64,000 nt of DNA, taken from contig NZ_KE136354.1 of NCBI RefSeq assembly GCF_000406945.1, positions 1,325,207-1,389,206 of the forward strand. Reading direction: 5' to 3'. The DNA is from Enterococcus dispar ATCC 51266 (GTDB taxonomy: Bacteria; Bacillota; Bacilli; Lactobacillales; Enterococcaceae). The notes below the pieces were generated by a model. The model was not told the DNA's origin. It made no database searches and saw nothing but the letters and a program-made list of their open reading frames with translations. This document shows positions 18,601-27,849 of this stretch, one piece after another. Position 1 is the stretch's first letter. Every line of letters starts with the position of its first letter. A program made the position numbers and the translations under genes.

Positions 18601-20191
18601 CGCTGTCTCTGCCCAAGAAAAGCTCGGTTCCAATGACCAACTTTTCTCGAATGGCATCAATCGGGGGATTCGTCACTTGTGCAAATTGCTGTTTAAAATA
18701 AGTAAATAAAGATTGTGGCTTATCACTCAAAACAGCTAATGGCGAATCAAAGCCCATAGAAATAACGGGTTCTTCCCCATTTTGGGCCATCGGCATTATC
18801 ACGGTTCTTAGAATTTCATCTGTATAACCATTTAGGTGCCATAATTGCCGCAATTCTTGTTCCGTCATTGCTTTTACTTTTTTCTTTGATGCTTTTATCT
18901 CACTTAAATTAATTCGCTTTTCCGCCAACCATGTTTCGTAAGGTTTGGCAGTAGCATAATGTTGGCGAATTTCATCGTTACGATAAATCTTTCCTTGTCT
19001 AGTATCCACTAAAAATAAATTAGCAGGACCTAAGACTCCTTTTTCAATAACCTCATTAGGGGCTAAATCGACCACACCGGATTCAGACGCCACAACAATC
19101 AAACCATCTTTGGTAATTGAATAACGGGAAGGACGTAAACCATTTCGGTCTAACGCAGCTCCGACTATTTCACCATCGGTAAAACACAAGGCTGCCGGCC
19201 CATCCCAAGGAGCCATAAAGCTGGCATTGTATTCATTAAATGCTTGTAATTCTTTCGTTAAGTTCGCTTCTTCAGACCAAGCTTCTGGCACCATCATCAT
19301 TAAAGCATGGGGAATGTCTCGGCCATTACGATACAAGTATTCCAAACAATTTTCTAATTTGGCCGAATCGGAATTATCTTCATTATAAACCTCAATTTTA
19401 TGGCTATGCATCCAATTTTCCGCACCTCGCAATGTGTTGATTTCGCCATTATGGGCCAAAAATCGGAACGGTTGTGCACGATCCCAACTTGGAAATGTAT
19501 TCGTTGAAAAACGCGAATGGGTCAAGGCAATGCTTGTCTCCATCAATTCATCTTTTAAATCTGGATAAAAACGGCCAACTTGATAAGCATGTAACATCCC
19601 TTTATAAACAATAGTTTTAGCCGAAAGACTACAAATCACTAATTCTTCTGAATGATATGATTTTTCAATTTTCCTTCTTAATCGAAATAGCTGATCTTCA
19701 AAAGCACGATCGCTTTTAACATCGAGCGGTTTTTCAATAAATAACTGTAAAAAATTAGGCATTACTGCTTGAGCGCCAGGACCACACTCATAAAAATTAT
19801 AAGGCACATCCCGCGCCCACAAAACATCATAACCAGCTTTTAAAATATCTTGGATTAACACCTTGGTCATTTGTTCTTTTTGAATAGTATCTTTGGGTAA
19901 AAATAACATTGCTACTGCATAATCGCCAGCGTTAGGCAATGTTATGCCAGCTTCTTTGGCTTTTTTGCGGAAGAAGCAATCAGGTAAAGCCATTAAAATC
20001 CCTGCACCATCTCCGGTATCTGGTTCAGCACCAGTACCACCCCGATGATTCATTCGTTCTAACATTGTTAATGCATGTTCAACTAATTGGTGGGAGGGCT
20101 TGCCATCTTTTTGCGCGATGAAGCCCATTCCGCACGCATCTTTTTCAAACTTGGGGTCATACATCAAGTTTTTCTCTGCAATTTTTTCCAC
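15695..20191 (-). CDS. gltB: Glutamate synthase, large (alpha) subunit
   Basis: The catalytic subunit, which forms two glutamates from glutamine and 2-oxoglutarate. The 1498 residues hold an N-terminal class II amidotransferase domain whose nucleophile is the Cys in DACGMGF (residue 20, likely exposed by processing), a central domain, the FMN domain (GEGGENRDRF, VKLVSSTGVGTIATG, SGYDGGTGASPRNS) with the 3Fe-4S cysteines in CVMMRVCSLNTCPVGV, and the C-terminal beta-helix domain (GGLAYIYD). The chosen start is GTG 20191 with AGGTG 5 nt upstream; an ATG nine codons later is possible. It forms an operon with gltD. Many enterococcal relatives lack gltBD, from general knowledge, so its presence suggests glutamate prototrophy. 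Confidence 0.95.
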   Translation of the reverse strand: MEKIAEKNLMYDPKFEKDACGMGFIAQKDGKPSHQLVEHALTMLERMNHRGGTGAEPDTGDGAGILMALPDCFFRKKAKEAGITLPNAGDYAVAMLFLPKDTIQKEQMTKVLIQDILKAGYDVLWARDVPYNFYECGPGAQAVMPNFLQLFIEKPLDVKSDRAFEDQLFRLRRKIEKSYHSEELVICSLSAKTIVYKGMLHAYQVGRFYPDLKDELMETSIALTHSRFSTNTFPSWDRAQPFRFLAHNGEINTLRGAENWMHSHKIEVYNEDNSDSAKLENCLEYLYRNGRDIPHALMMMVPEAWSEEANLTKELQAFNEYNASFMAPWDGPAALCFTDGEIVGAALDRNGLRPSRYSITKDGLIVVASESGVVDLAPNEVIEKGVLGPANLFLVDTRQGKIYRNDEIRQHYATAKPYETWLAEKRINLSEIKASKKKVKAMTEQELRQLWHLNGYTDEILRTVIMPMAQNGEEPVISMGFDSPLAVLSDKPQSLFTYFKQQFAQVTNPPIDAIREKLVIGTELFLGRDSDIRQDQAQNCNKVKIASPILNTTDFEKLLSIDCDQQKTMIQSILYPVNEENPNSLQQALEQIFKEAETKIDSGGTIIVLSDRNRKEGEMAVPILLAVSGLHNYLVSRGKGSLASIVADSAEVCEVHHCAMLVGYGASGVHPYLAYASLAAYNLSDKVENFRSACEKGLIKVMSRMGISTVAGYHGAQLFEAVGISSAVVEQYFTGTASRIGGLNLTQIEAEYYAHYQQAFGASAHDYLPSGGSYQYKADGEHHLFNPKTIYNFQKAIRSGNYKLYKDYANTMNDEALKTPTTLRSMWEFKKERPVIALAEVEPATDIVKRFKVGAMSYGSLSEEAHKCLAQAMNSIGAKSNSGEGGENRDRFKPLPDGRNFNSKIKQVASGRFGVNAEYLMSAEELQIKVAQGAKPGEGGQLPGNKVFPWVAEIRGSTPGVRLISPPPHHDIYSIEDLAQLIYDLKAINPYAKINVKLVSSTGVGTIATGVVKAGADVVVISGYDGGTGASPRNSVRDAGLPWEMGLAEAHQTLALNHLRQRVILETDGKLMTGKDIAVAALLGAEEYSFASLALVAIGCVMMRVCSLNTCPVGVATQNPALRQFFAGKPEHVVNAMLFLAEDLREIMAELGFKTIDEMIGHTEVLKPRYVAKGKAKSLDFSRILTTIAGIERKVTDPFLEKRQWPLLDDYAKAAIAAKQTVTVKETINNVKRTVGARMGGWIAERFGNYALTPGLLKYEYQGIAGQSFGAFTTQGMELKLIGEANDYVAKGLSGGRLIIVPPTDAAYDTNESPIVGNVACFGANKGEGYFRGLAGERFCVRNSGAKVVVEGVGDNGCEYMTGGVAVILGKTGRNFAAGMSGGLAYIYDPEKSFPANCNQEMVELYPVDAQDTVVKEMIEKHLEYTDSPKACEILANWETAVKDFVKVYPKEFHAVNDALEDFASQGLAGEALLNAAFEKVIGVKKDVTVSVAGKERG

Positions 20192-20236
20192 GCAAGCACC
20201 TACTTTTTCTATTTTCTGAAAATTCTAATTTTTACT

Positions 20237-20265
20237 AGTTTACATTGTTTTGTACGACACTGCAA
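20237..20265 (-). promoter_or_regulatory. Putative gltB promoter
   Basis: On the minus strand TTGCAG (20265-20260), a 17-nt spacer and TAAACT (20242-20237) lie about 45 nt before the gltB start. Spacing is ideal and each hexamer is close to consensus. No clear regulator site was recognised nearby. Confidence 0.5.
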
Positions 20266-20341
20266 TTACTTTCAAAAATTTTCATCGTTTTTTTTTAGAA
20301 ACGTTCGTAAAATATAACAATAACAAAAAATAAAGAGACGA

Positions 20342-20381
20342 AATAAGGACTTGGAATGTCGAAACATTCCAGGTCCTTATT
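20342..20381 (-). terminator. Strong terminator after ileS
   Basis: AATAAGGAC-TTGGAATGT pairs with ACATTCCAGGTCCTTATT, giving an 18-bp stem with one mismatch and a CGAA loop. On the minus strand it is followed by TCGTCTCTTTATTTTTT. A smaller hairpin (AATAACC/GGTTATT, 20391-20410) lies between it and the ileS stop. Confidence 0.8.
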
Positions 20382-20421
20382 ATAAAAAGCAATAACCAGA
20401 TAGGGTTATTTTGTTAGATTT

Positions 20422-23214
20422 TTATTCAATACCTTCGGCGACTGCATCAGAAAAGTTTTCCTTTACGATTTCGGTACAGTGATGACACAATGTTGGCAAG
20501 GCAGGATCAGCTCCAATTTCTTTGCGAACTTGACGGCAACGGTCACACACATGACCCGCTGCTTTTTCGACTAAAATTGCCACATCATCAAATTTCATCG
20601 CATTGTCAGGAACTTGTGCACCTACTTTTTCAACCGTAAAGTAGTCAGAAGCCACAATTAATAATTTAGCTAAATTACTATCAATTGCTGTCAATAAATC
20701 GGCGACTTGTTCATTGGGATAAATTGTCACTTTGGCTTCTAAAGGCTTACCAATTAATTTTTCATTACGTGCTTCTTCTAAAGCTTTCAGCACATTGTCT
20801 CTAAAGTCTAAGAAGGCACTCCACATATCTAATAACTCGGCCTGATTGGCAAATTCTTCATAACTAGGCATTTCTGCTAATTGGACATAGTCTTCTTCTT
20901 CTTGCAGGTAAGACCAGATTTCTTCAGCAGTATGAGGAAGAATTGGTGTTAATAGTTTTGTCAAAGCAACAGCTGCTTGGTAGAAAACAGTTTGCATTGA
21001 ACGTCTTGCATGATCATTTTCTGCTTCAATATATACGACATCTTTGGCAAAATCCAAATAAAATGAAGATAAATCAACCGTCAAAAAGTTCATTACAGTC
21101 CGATAAATGTGTAAGAAATTATATTTTTCATAGCCATCTTCTAAAATTGTTTGGATAACTTGATTTAAACGAACAGTCATATATTTATCAACTGAACGTA
21201 ATTCAGCATAAGGGACTGCATCTGTTTTAGGATTAAAGTCATTTGTATTAGCGAGTAAAAAGCGCATTGTATTGCGGATTTTACGATAAACTTCTGAGAC
21301 TTGGTTCAAAATGTCCATCGAAACACGTACATCTGCTTCATAGTCAACACTTGCCACCCAAAGACGCAAGATATCAGCACCCATTTGATTAATAACTTTT
21401 TCTGGTGCAATGGTATTTCCTAGGGACTTACTCATTTTACGCCCTTCACCATCTAAGGTAAATCCTTGAGATAATACAGCCTTATATGGTGCAACGCCAT
21501 TGATTGCAACACTTGTTGTAATACTTGAGTTAAACCAACCACGGTATTGATCTGAACCTTCTAAATACATATCTGCCGGAAAACTTAATTCTGGTCGTTG
21601 GCGTAGGACAGCTTCATGAGAAGAACCTGAGTCAAACCACACATCCATAATGTCATTTTCTTTGGTAAACTCACCATTCGGAGAACCGGGATGAGTGAAA
21701 CCAGCTGGCAATAATTCTTTGGCTTCTTTTTCAAACCAGATATTTGAACCATGGGCTGCAAATAATTCAGCTACATGTTCAATTGTTTCAGGCGTGATGA
21801 TTGCCTCACCATTTTCAGCATAAAAAATTGGTAATGGTACGCCCCATGCCCGTTGCCGTGAAATTACCCAGTCACCACGATCACGAATCATATTGTAAAG
21901 GCGCGTTTTTCCCCACGGAATGATCCAATCAACTTTTTCAATTTCAGTTAAAATATCTGCTCTAAATTTATCAATGGATGCGAACCATTGAGGGGTTGCG
22001 CGATAAATAACTGGTTTTTTCGTCCGCCAATCATGAGGATAACTATGCGTGAAAAAGTCCAGTTTTAATAAAGCACCTTTTTCTTCCAACAATTTGGTTA
22101 CTTCAGGATTGGCTTTATCATAAAACATCCCTTCAAAACCAGGTGCTTCGGCAGTAAAGACACCGCGATTATCAATTGGTGATAAAACGTCTAATCCATA
22201 TTTTTTACCAACGATATAGTCATCTTCACCATGACCTGGAGCAGTATGAACTAATCCTGTTCCGGCATCTAAAGTTACATGATCTCCACACATTACTAAA
22301 GAAGTGCGATCATAAAATGGATGTTGCGCTGTCATGTATTCCATAGCTGTACCAGGAAATTCTTGTAAGACTTTGACATCTTGCCAGCCAATTTCATTTT
22401 TGACAGTTTCTAATAAATCTTTTGCCACAACATATTTTTGACCTTCAGCCTCAATTTGAACATAAGTATAAGTTGGATTAACAGAAATACCTAAGTTTGC
22501 TGGTAACGTCCACGGTGTTGTCGTCCAAATAATCAAAGAAGTATCTGTATCTAGTAAATTTTTACCATCGACAACTTTAAATGCTACAAAAATAGAGGGA
22601 GATTTCACATCTTTATATTCAATTTCTGCTTCTGCTAAAGAAGATTCACTTGATGGTGACCAATAAATTGGTTTTAAGCCCTTATAAATATAGCCTTTTT
22701 CAGCCATCTTACCAAAAACGCGAATTTCAGCGGCTTCATAAGTTGGATCTAGCGTAACATAAGGATTTTCCCAGTCTCCAGCTACACCAAGTCGTTTAAA
22801 ATCATTGCGTTGTTTATCAACTTGCGACATCGCATATTCCCGACATTTTTCACGGTACTCGGCCATTGTCATCTCTTTACGCTTAATTCCTTTATTTGCC
22901 AATACCTGCTCAATAGGTAAACCATGAGTATCCCAGCCAGGAACATAAGGAGCGCGAAAACCAGACATTGATTTATATCGCACAATAATATCTTTACTAA
23001 TTTTATTTAAAGCATGGCCAATATGAATATTGCCGTTAGCGTATGGTGGTCCATCGTGTAAAACAAAAGAAGGTTTTCCTTCGTTTAACTTTTGGCGTTG
23101 TCCGTATAAATCGGCTTCTTCCCAATCTTTTTGCCATTCTTTTTCCCGATTTGGCAAATTCCCGCGCATGGGAAAACCAGTTTTGCCTAGATGCAATGTT
23201 TCTTTCATCTTCAT
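20422..23214 (-). CDS. ileS: Isoleucyl-tRNA synthetase
   Basis: A class I aminoacyl-tRNA synthetase of 930 residues that charges tRNA-Ile and edits valine. The HIGH signature is [11 protein letters not shown] near residue 61-71. The CP1 editing domain includes [13 protein letters not shown] and [16 protein letters not shown]. The KMSKS loop is [10 protein letters not shown] near residue 596. The C-terminal zinc finger has [10 protein letters not shown] and CHHC. The start is ATG 23214 with AGGAG upstream. Expression is controlled by the T-box leader directly upstream. It sits at the end of the dcw cluster after divIVA, the usual Gram-positive order, and it is the eukaryote-unlike, ordinary bacterial type by length. 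Confidence 0.97.
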   Translation of the reverse strand: MKMKETLHLGKTGFPMRGNLPNREKEWQKDWEEADLYGQRQKLNEGKPSFVLHDGPPYANGNIHIGHALNKISKDIIVRYKSMSGFRAPYVPGWDTHGLPIEQVLANKGIKRKEMTMAEYREKCREYAMSQVDKQRNDFKRLGVAGDWENPYVTLDPTYEAAEIRVFGKMAEKGYIYKGLKPIYWSPSSESSLAEAEIEYKDVKSPSIFVAFKVVDGKNLLDTDTSLIIWTTTPWTLPANLGISVNPTYTYVQIEAEGQKYVVAKDLLETVKNEIGWQDVKVLQEFPGTAMEYMTAQHPFYDRTSLVMCGDHVTLDAGTGLVHTAPGHGEDDYIVGKKYGLDVLSPIDNRGVFTAEAPGFEGMFYDKANPEVTKLLEEKGALLKLDFFTHSYPHDWRTKKPVIYRATPQWFASIDKFRADILTEIEKVDWIIPWGKTRLYNMIRDRGDWVISRQRAWGVPLPIFYAENGEAIITPETIEHVAELFAAHGSNIWFEKEAKELLPAGFTHPGSPNGEFTKENDIMDVWFDSGSSHEAVLRQRPELSFPADMYLEGSDQYRGWFNSSITTSVAINGVAPYKAVLSQGFTLDGEGRKMSKSLGNTIAPEKVINQMGADILRLWVASVDYEADVRVSMDILNQVSEVYRKIRNTMRFLLANTNDFNPKTDAVPYAELRSVDKYMTVRLNQVIQTILEDGYEKYNFLHIYRTVMNFLTVDLSSFYLDFAKDVVYIEAENDHARRSMQTVFYQAAVALTKLLTPILPHTAEEIWSYLQEEEDYVQLAEMPSYEEFANQAELLDMWSAFLDFRDNVLKALEEARNEKLIGKPLEAKVTIYPNEQVADLLTAIDSNLAKLLIVASDYFTVEKVGAQVPDNAMKFDDVAILVEKAAGHVCDRCRQVRKEIGADPALPTLCHHCTEIVKENFSDAVAEGIE

Positions 23215-23260
23215 GAATATCCGCTCCTATTCTATCTACTCACTCATTTTTTCAAAATAA

Positions 23261-23445
23261 AAAAACGTTCCTCCCGGTCAAGGGACGAACGTTGTCGTGG
23301 TACCACCCAAATTTGTACAAAATGTACTTCTTTGTGATTGTTAACGAAATCATACGTTAATGTCTACTTACTTCAACATTAAAACCGATAGAGGATCTTT
23401 TTTTTAGCAGGGTTCATCGGTCTTTCACTATCACCGACTCGCTGG
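23261..23445 (-). promoter_or_regulatory. T-box riboswitch leader of ileS
   Basis: On the minus strand the T-box core GGGTGGTACCACG (bulge of the antiterminator, about 23308-23296) is followed by a terminator: GAACGTT...AACGTTC pairs on plus as AACGTTC (23264-23270) with GAACGTT (23287-23293), then T7. The upstream part has the AG-rich Stem I pattern GCGAGTCGGTGATAG with TCGGT/ACCGA pairing. An ATC triplet at 23396-23394, in the Stem I 3' side, is a candidate isoleucine specifier. Uncharged tRNA-Ile binding would favour readthrough into ileS. The specifier assignment is tentative; the T-box itself is clear. Confidence 0.9.
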
Positions 23446-23471
23446 TAGAAAATACTAAAAACTTTTCTGTT

Positions 23472-24233
23472 CTATTTTTGGTCTTTTTCTTCAATTTTAT
23501 TTAGTAATTCCTTAGCATCATCTAATGTGTTGACCGCAGGAATTTCTTGACTTGGTGTGATGATTTTTTCACTGGCTTCTACGATATCAACTTGATTTTC
23601 AGTCATATCATTGTTTGAGTTTACTTCATTAGGATTTTCTTTGTCAAGTTCTTTTTCCATCAGTTCTTGAAATGCTTCATGCCCATCTTGCACATAGCTA
23701 GCAAATGGTTTTAAAATTTCATCCCATTCTGGACTTTTCACTTGTTCTAATTGTGATTGTAACATTAAAGTCAAGTTTTGATGGAAAACGCGGGTTTTTG
23801 TTTTCAAATCGTTGGTTTCAGTTGCTAATTGACGTGCACTTTCACTAGCATCATTCAAAATTTCTTTGGCTTTTTGTTCTGCTGCTGTTGTCAATTCATG
23901 GGCATGTTTTTCGGCACTTGAGACTAATTCATCTGCCCGATTTTGAGCAGAAGTTACGATAACCTCAGATTCTTTGCTTGCGCTTGTTTTTACCTTGTCA
24001 GCAGTATCTTGTGCTACGATAATGGATTGATTTAAAGCATCTTTTAACTCATTGAAATATTCTAATTTTTCTTCTGCATGTTTTAATGCTTTTTCCATTT
24101 CTCGATTTTTTTGTAGTAATTCTTCGTAGTCACGACCTACAATATCTAAAAAGTCGTCAACTTCGTCTTGATTATAGCCGCGCATTTTTACTGCGAAGGT
24201 CTTATTGTTAATGTCTAATGGAGTCAATGCCAT
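23472..24233 (-). CDS. divIVA: Cell division protein DivIVA
   Basis: A coiled-coil scaffold that marks curved membranes at septum and poles. The 253 residues begin with the lipid-binding domain MALTPLDINNKTFAVKMRGY followed by NQDEVDDFLDIVGRDYEELL, then long heptad-rich coiled coil (about residues 30-165). The C-terminal 85 residues are acidic and linker-like (ENPNEVNSNNDMTENQ). The start is ATG 24233 with AGGTGG upstream. It ends the dcw cluster; the ileS T-box begins just after its stop. In Enterococcus this longer form is usual. Confidence 0.93.
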   Translation of the reverse strand: MALTPLDINNKTFAVKMRGYNQDEVDDFLDIVGRDYEELLQKNREMEKALKHAEEKLEYFNELKDALNQSIIVAQDTADKVKTSASKESEVIVTSAQNRADELVSSAEKHAHELTTAAEQKAKEILNDASESARQLATETNDLKTKTRVFHQNLTLMLQSQLEQVKSPEWDEILKPFASYVQDGHEAFQELMEKELDKENPNEVNSNNDMTENQVDIVEASEKIITPSQEIPAVNTLDDAKELLNKIEEKDQK

Positions 24234-24250
24234 TTTCTTACCACCTCTGC

Positions 24251-25033
24251 TTATTTTCTTAAAACACCTAAAGTTAAGCGTATTTTATCTTTTTTAGTTT
24301 TTCCTTCTATTTCTTGCAATTGAATACGTCCAAAACCGCGCACAGAAATAATATCTAATAAATCTAATAAAAAATCCGGACGCAATGTTTCAGTCCAATT
24401 TACTTTGATCTTTCCGCTTTCGACTAATTGTTTGGCGCGTTGGCGGGAAATATTGAACACAGTTGAGATTACCGTATCCAACCTTAACGATGACACCGTT
24501 GTCTTTTCTTCTTCCCAACTATCTTTTGGAGTCAAAATATTAGTATAACGCTGTTCTTCTAAGCGTGCAGTTACATTGCCAACTTTGACGATTTGTAAAG
24601 CAACAAAACTAGCCACTTCTTTCGCAATAAAAATTTGCCAAGCTGTACCATCACTAATGATATCGCCAAAATACTCGCGCTTAATTCCTGTACCCAGCAT
24701 CGTTCCTAATAATTTTCCATGACTTAAATTGGCAAACTTGGTCGGATAATGAACTTCATAGATGGCAATATCAAACTCATCTAAAGTTGGTTCATAATAG
24801 TCCGGATAAATTAGTAAGCGGCGTCTCTCAGCTTGCTCATAGCCGCCATAAAACATAAATTTTAAATCCGTTTCTTGACGAATCAAAGTTTCAGCAATAT
24901 ATGCTTGACGAGGATCCAAAAAATCCGTTAAATGCGGCGCATATTGCATTTGAACTTGTTCAATCCAATCCGTTACAGCGTCAATAAAAGGGCGTTCATC
25001 AGCCCGGAAATGTTGATAGACATTTACGTTCAT
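24251..25033 (-). CDS. ylmH: YlmH family RNA-binding protein with S4 domain
   Basis: A 260-residue protein. The C-terminal S4 domain runs from about residue 180 (LRLDTVISTVFNISRQRAKQLVESGKIKVNW) and ends in a basic tail (KTKKDKIRLTLGVLRK). The N-terminal part (FRADERPFIDAVTDWIEQV, DPRQAYIAETLI) is typical of YlmH. In Bacillus, YlmH has been linked to ribosome quality control by binding peptidyl-tRNA-50S complexes; that role is from the family, not from this sequence. The start is ATG 25033 with GGGAG upstream. It follows ylmG by 20 nt in the dcw cluster. Confidence 0.9.
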   Translation of the reverse strand: MNVNVYQHFRADERPFIDAVTDWIEQVQMQYAPHLTDFLDPRQAYIAETLIRQETDLKFMFYGGYEQAERRRLLIYPDYYEPTLDEFDIAIYEVHYPTKFANLSHGKLLGTMLGTGIKREYFGDIISDGTAWQIFIAKEVASFVALQIVKVGNVTARLEEQRYTNILTPKDSWEEEKTTVSSLRLDTVISTVFNISRQRAKQLVESGKIKVNWTETLRPDFLLDLLDIISVRGFGRIQLQEIEGKTKKDKIRLTLGVLRK

Positions 25034-25053
25034 TGACTCCCACCCCTCATCTC

Positions 25054-25302
25054 TTAGTACATAATATTAACTAAAATTGTCGTTAAACCTTGACTAGCTA
25101 AATTTAATACAATAATAGCAACTGCAATTGTTAAATCGATTGGTCCAATCGTTAGATTCAGCCGATCAAATAAACTCAAATATGGTTCACAAATTTTTCT
25201 TAAAAAGCGACCAATAGCGGACTGATACCCTCCTGGAAACCAGGATAACAAAGCATAAATCATTAGTAAAACCGAATATAAATAGACGGCATCGTTAAGC
25301 AA
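25054..25302 (-). CDS. ylmG: YggT/YlmG family membrane protein
   Basis: A small membrane protein with two hydrophobic segments: residues 5-25 and about 50-80. The central GRFLRKICEPYLSLFDRL is the conserved YggT motif, and it is thought to aid placement of division or membrane complexes. Start choice is odd. TTG 25302 is the only standard start but has a poor ribosome binding site. A strong AAGGAGG lies 8 nt before an in-frame ATT at 25320, which would add IVIFRL, matching the longer N-terminus of relatives. If that ATT is used the gene is 25054-25320. It lies between sepF and ylmH. Confidence 0.85.
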   Translation of the reverse strand: MLNDAVYLYSVLLMIYALLSWFPGGYQSAIGRFLRKICEPYLSLFDRLNLTIGPIDLTIAVAIIVLNLASQGLTTILVNIMY

Positions 25303-25333
25303 ACTTAATAACCTAAAAATAACAATTGCCTCC

Positions 25334-25870
25334 TTAATTTAAATCATATAAATCCGTTTCAGTGGGCAAAGAATCTTGACCGTCAATTTCCACATCACAA
25401 GGTGTGCATAAGAAGATTTCATCACCAACACGTTTAATATCACCATCTTGAGCATAAACAGTTCCGGTTAAAAAGTCGACAATTCTTCTTGCCTGATCTT
25501 CTTCTACCGACTGAAAATTAACTAAGACTGCTTCACCGTTTAACACGTGCTGTGCGATCTTTTTTACTTCTTGATAATTACGTGGTTCTAAAATCGTAAT
25601 TTTACTAGCATTACTTTTAGCCAGACTCGCGTTATGTTGGCGCTTGGCAGCTGTTGGTGTCTTCATATTTTGCCGCAAAGACACAACTTTTTTATCTGCC
25701 TTAGGTGTTTCTGGCACAGAAATACTCTCTTGTACAGGATGTGATTGTTTAACTGGAATTTCCTCATCAACAACTGTTTCATAACCATCGACCCCAGGGG
25801 CCACTTCATATTCATCATAGTTATCTTCTGATAGACCGAAAAAATCTGCCGCTTTACTAAAAATCGACAT
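25334..25870 (-). CDS. sepF: Cell division protein SepF
   Basis: SepF anchors FtsZ to the membrane and shapes the septum. The 178 residues have an N-terminal amphipathic helix (MSIFSKAADFFGL), a long acidic and Pro-rich linker, and the C-terminal dimerisation domain (about residues 88-170) with ITILEPRNYQEVKKIAQHVL, GEAVLVNF and RRIVDFLTGTVYAQDGDIKRV. The start is ATG 25870 with AGGAGG upstream. It follows ylmE by 14 nt. Membrane and FtsZ binding are family knowledge. Confidence 0.95.
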   Translation of the reverse strand: MSIFSKAADFFGLSEDNYDEYEVAPGVDGYETVVDEEIPVKQSHPVQESISVPETPKADKKVVSLRQNMKTPTAAKRQHNASLAKSNASKITILEPRNYQEVKKIAQHVLNGEAVLVNFQSVEEDQARRIVDFLTGTVYAQDGDIKRVGDEIFLCTPCDVEIDGQDSLPTETDLYDLN

Positions 25871-25884
25871 GATAACTCCTCCTT

Positions 25885-26562
25885 TTAGGCATCTTTGACT
25901 AAAGCAGTACCGACACGAATGAACGTTGCCCCTTCATAAATGGCCGCTTGAAAGTCATTACTCATTCCCATGCTAAGTTCATGACAAGGAGCATAGACTA
26001 AATTAGCCGCTTCAATCTCTTGTTGCAGTTGTCGTAGTCTACCAAAAATATCTCGTTGTACTGATACTGTAGCGCCAAATGGTGCCATTGTCATCAGTCC
26101 TACGACCTGTATTTTATCATAAGGTGCAAGGGCTAAAATGAATTCTGAAAGTTCTGCTGGCGTAACGCCATGTTTTGACGTTTCACCAGAAACATTCACT
26201 TCCACAAAACATTTAATGACATGTTCTGCTCTTTTTTGAATTTCAGCAGCTAAGCTTAAATTATCCAAAGCATGGAAATAGTCTATTTCATTTATAATTA
26301 ATTTTACCTTTCTCCGCTGTAAATTACCAATAAAATGCCAACAAATCGTATCAATATCGGCTAATTCTTGTTTTTTGTCTAAGAAAACGTCTGCTCTATT
26401 TTCTGCTAGATCTAAAACTTTCAATTCTGTTAATTGGCGCATCACTTGGCTAGAGACAGTTTTAGTCACGGCAACCAACCGGACACTTTTTTCATCACGA
26501 CCAACAAGAGCACATGACTCCTGTATCTCTTGTCGGACCTCCCGCAAGTTCTCAGCAATCAT
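25885..26562 (-). CDS. ylmE: YggS family pyridoxal-phosphate-binding protein
   Basis: A 225-residue single-domain TIM-barrel protein that binds pyridoxal phosphate. The Schiff-base lysine is in LVAVTKTVS near residue 34. Other family motifs are ENRADVF, WHFIGNLQRRK, VEVNVSGETSKHG, GLMTMAP, and the C-terminal LSMGMSNDFQAAIYEGATFIRVGTAL, which binds the phosphate. YggS proteins affect B6 and amino acid balance rather than act as racemases. The start is ATG 26562 with AGGTAA upstream (moderate). It sits between ftsZ and sepF, as in other Firmicutes. Confidence 0.93.
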   Translation of the reverse strand: MIAENLREVRQEIQESCALVGRDEKSVRLVAVTKTVSSQVMRQLTELKVLDLAENRADVFLDKKQELADIDTICWHFIGNLQRRKVKLIINEIDYFHALDNLSLAAEIQKRAEHVIKCFVEVNVSGETSKHGVTPAELSEFILALAPYDKIQVVGLMTMAPFGATVSVQRDIFGRLRQLQQEIEAANLVYAPCHELSMGMSNDFQAAIYEGATFIRVGTALVKDA

Positions 26563-26586
26563 GTGCTCTTACCTCCAAAGCTTTAA

Positions 26587-27825
26587 TTAACGTTTACGAC
26601 GGAAGAATGGGGGTGTGCTTAATTCATCATCATCACCAGATTTTACATCGTCACGATTAAATGTATCGAATTCTTTCTTTTCGATATTTTCAAATTGTGT
26701 ATCATCAACTTTAGGACGCACTGTTTGTTCCTTGCGAATATCCCAATCGCCAAAAGCATTGTCATCTTCTGGTTGCATCGGTTTTGCTTGTTCCATATCT
26801 AAAACCGGTTTTTGCGGGATGCTGTGAATTTGATTTTGTCTTGAAGTACGACCTTTATTTTCCTTTTTTGTTGGATCAATCCCTGTTGCAATTACTGTCA
26901 CGCGGATTTCATCACCTAATTCTTCATTAATTGAAGTACCTAAGATAATGTTGACATCGCCCGTTGCAGCATTAGCAACGATGTCAGAAGCATCTTGTGC
27001 TTCAAACAAGGTCATATCTAAACCACCAGTAATATTTAATAAAACTTGTTCAGCACCATCGATTGAAGTTTCAAGCAATGGTGAAGAAATAGCTTTCTTC
27101 GTAGCTTCGATTACACGATCTTCACCAGAAGCAACACCGATACCCATTAAAGCCGTACCTTGATTTTCCATTACTGTTTTCACATCAGCAAAGTCCAAAT
27201 TCACGTAACCTGGAGCAGTAATTAAATCAGAAATGCCTTGTACCCCTTGACGTAAAACGTTATCTGCTTCCCGGAAAGCTTCTAGCATTGGTGTCTTTTT
27301 ATCAACAACTTCTAGTAAGCGGTTGTTTGAAATAATTAATAGTGTGTCAACATTTTCTTTTAATTGTGCAATACCTTCAGCAGCAAAACGACCACGTTTT
27401 GGTCCTTCAAAAGTAAATGGACGTGTTACGACACCAACTGTCAAAGCACCAAGCTCTTTAGCGATTTTAGCGACGATTGGAGCAGCACCAGTACCAGTAC
27501 CACCGCCCATACCAGCGGTAATGAAAATCATATCTGCGCCATCTAATGCTTCACGAATAGATTCTTCACTTTCTTCAGCAGCTTTTTGACCAACTTCTGG
27601 CTGTGAACCAGCCCCAAGCCCGCGGGTATATTTAGGGCCTAATTGGATAACTGTTTCAGCTTTTGAATTTTTTAAGGCTTGCACATCGGTATTTGCTGCG
27701 ATGAACTCTACACCTTTAACGTTTTCTTCGATCATACGGTTGACTGCGTTGCCACCGCCACCGCCGACACCGATAACTTTAATGACTGCGCCGTCATTTA
27801 CGGTATTGTCAATTGAAAATTCCAT
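26587..27825 (-). CDS. ftsZ: Cell division GTPase FtsZ
   Basis: The tubulin-like GTPase that builds the division ring. The 412 residues show the nucleotide loop [15 protein letters not shown] near 17, the tubulin signature [10 protein letters not shown] near 107, and the T7 loop [11 protein letters not shown] near 206. After the linker (about residues 320-395, Q/P/D-rich) the C-terminal peptide [12 protein letters not shown] is intact; it binds FtsA and SepF. The start is ATG 27825 with AGGAGG upstream. It follows ftsA by 24 nt in the dcw operon. Confidence 0.98.
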   Translation of the reverse strand: MEFSIDNTVNDGAVIKVIGVGGGGGNAVNRMIEENVKGVEFIAANTDVQALKNSKAETVIQLGPKYTRGLGAGSQPEVGQKAAEESEESIREALDGADMIFITAGMGGGTGTGAAPIVAKIAKELGALTVGVVTRPFTFEGPKRGRFAAEGIAQLKENVDTLLIISNNRLLEVVDKKTPMLEAFREADNVLRQGVQGISDLITAPGYVNLDFADVKTVMENQGTALMGIGVASGEDRVIEATKKAISSPLLETSIDGAEQVLLNITGGLDMTLFEAQDASDIVANAATGDVNIILGTSINEELGDEIRVTVIATGIDPTKKENKGRTSRQNQIHSIPQKPVLDMEQAKPMQPEDDNAFGDWDIRKEQTVRPKVDDTQFENIEKKEFDTFNRDDVKSGDDDELSTPPFFRRKR

Positions 27826-27849
27826 AATGTTTATTCCTCCTGCTTGGGT

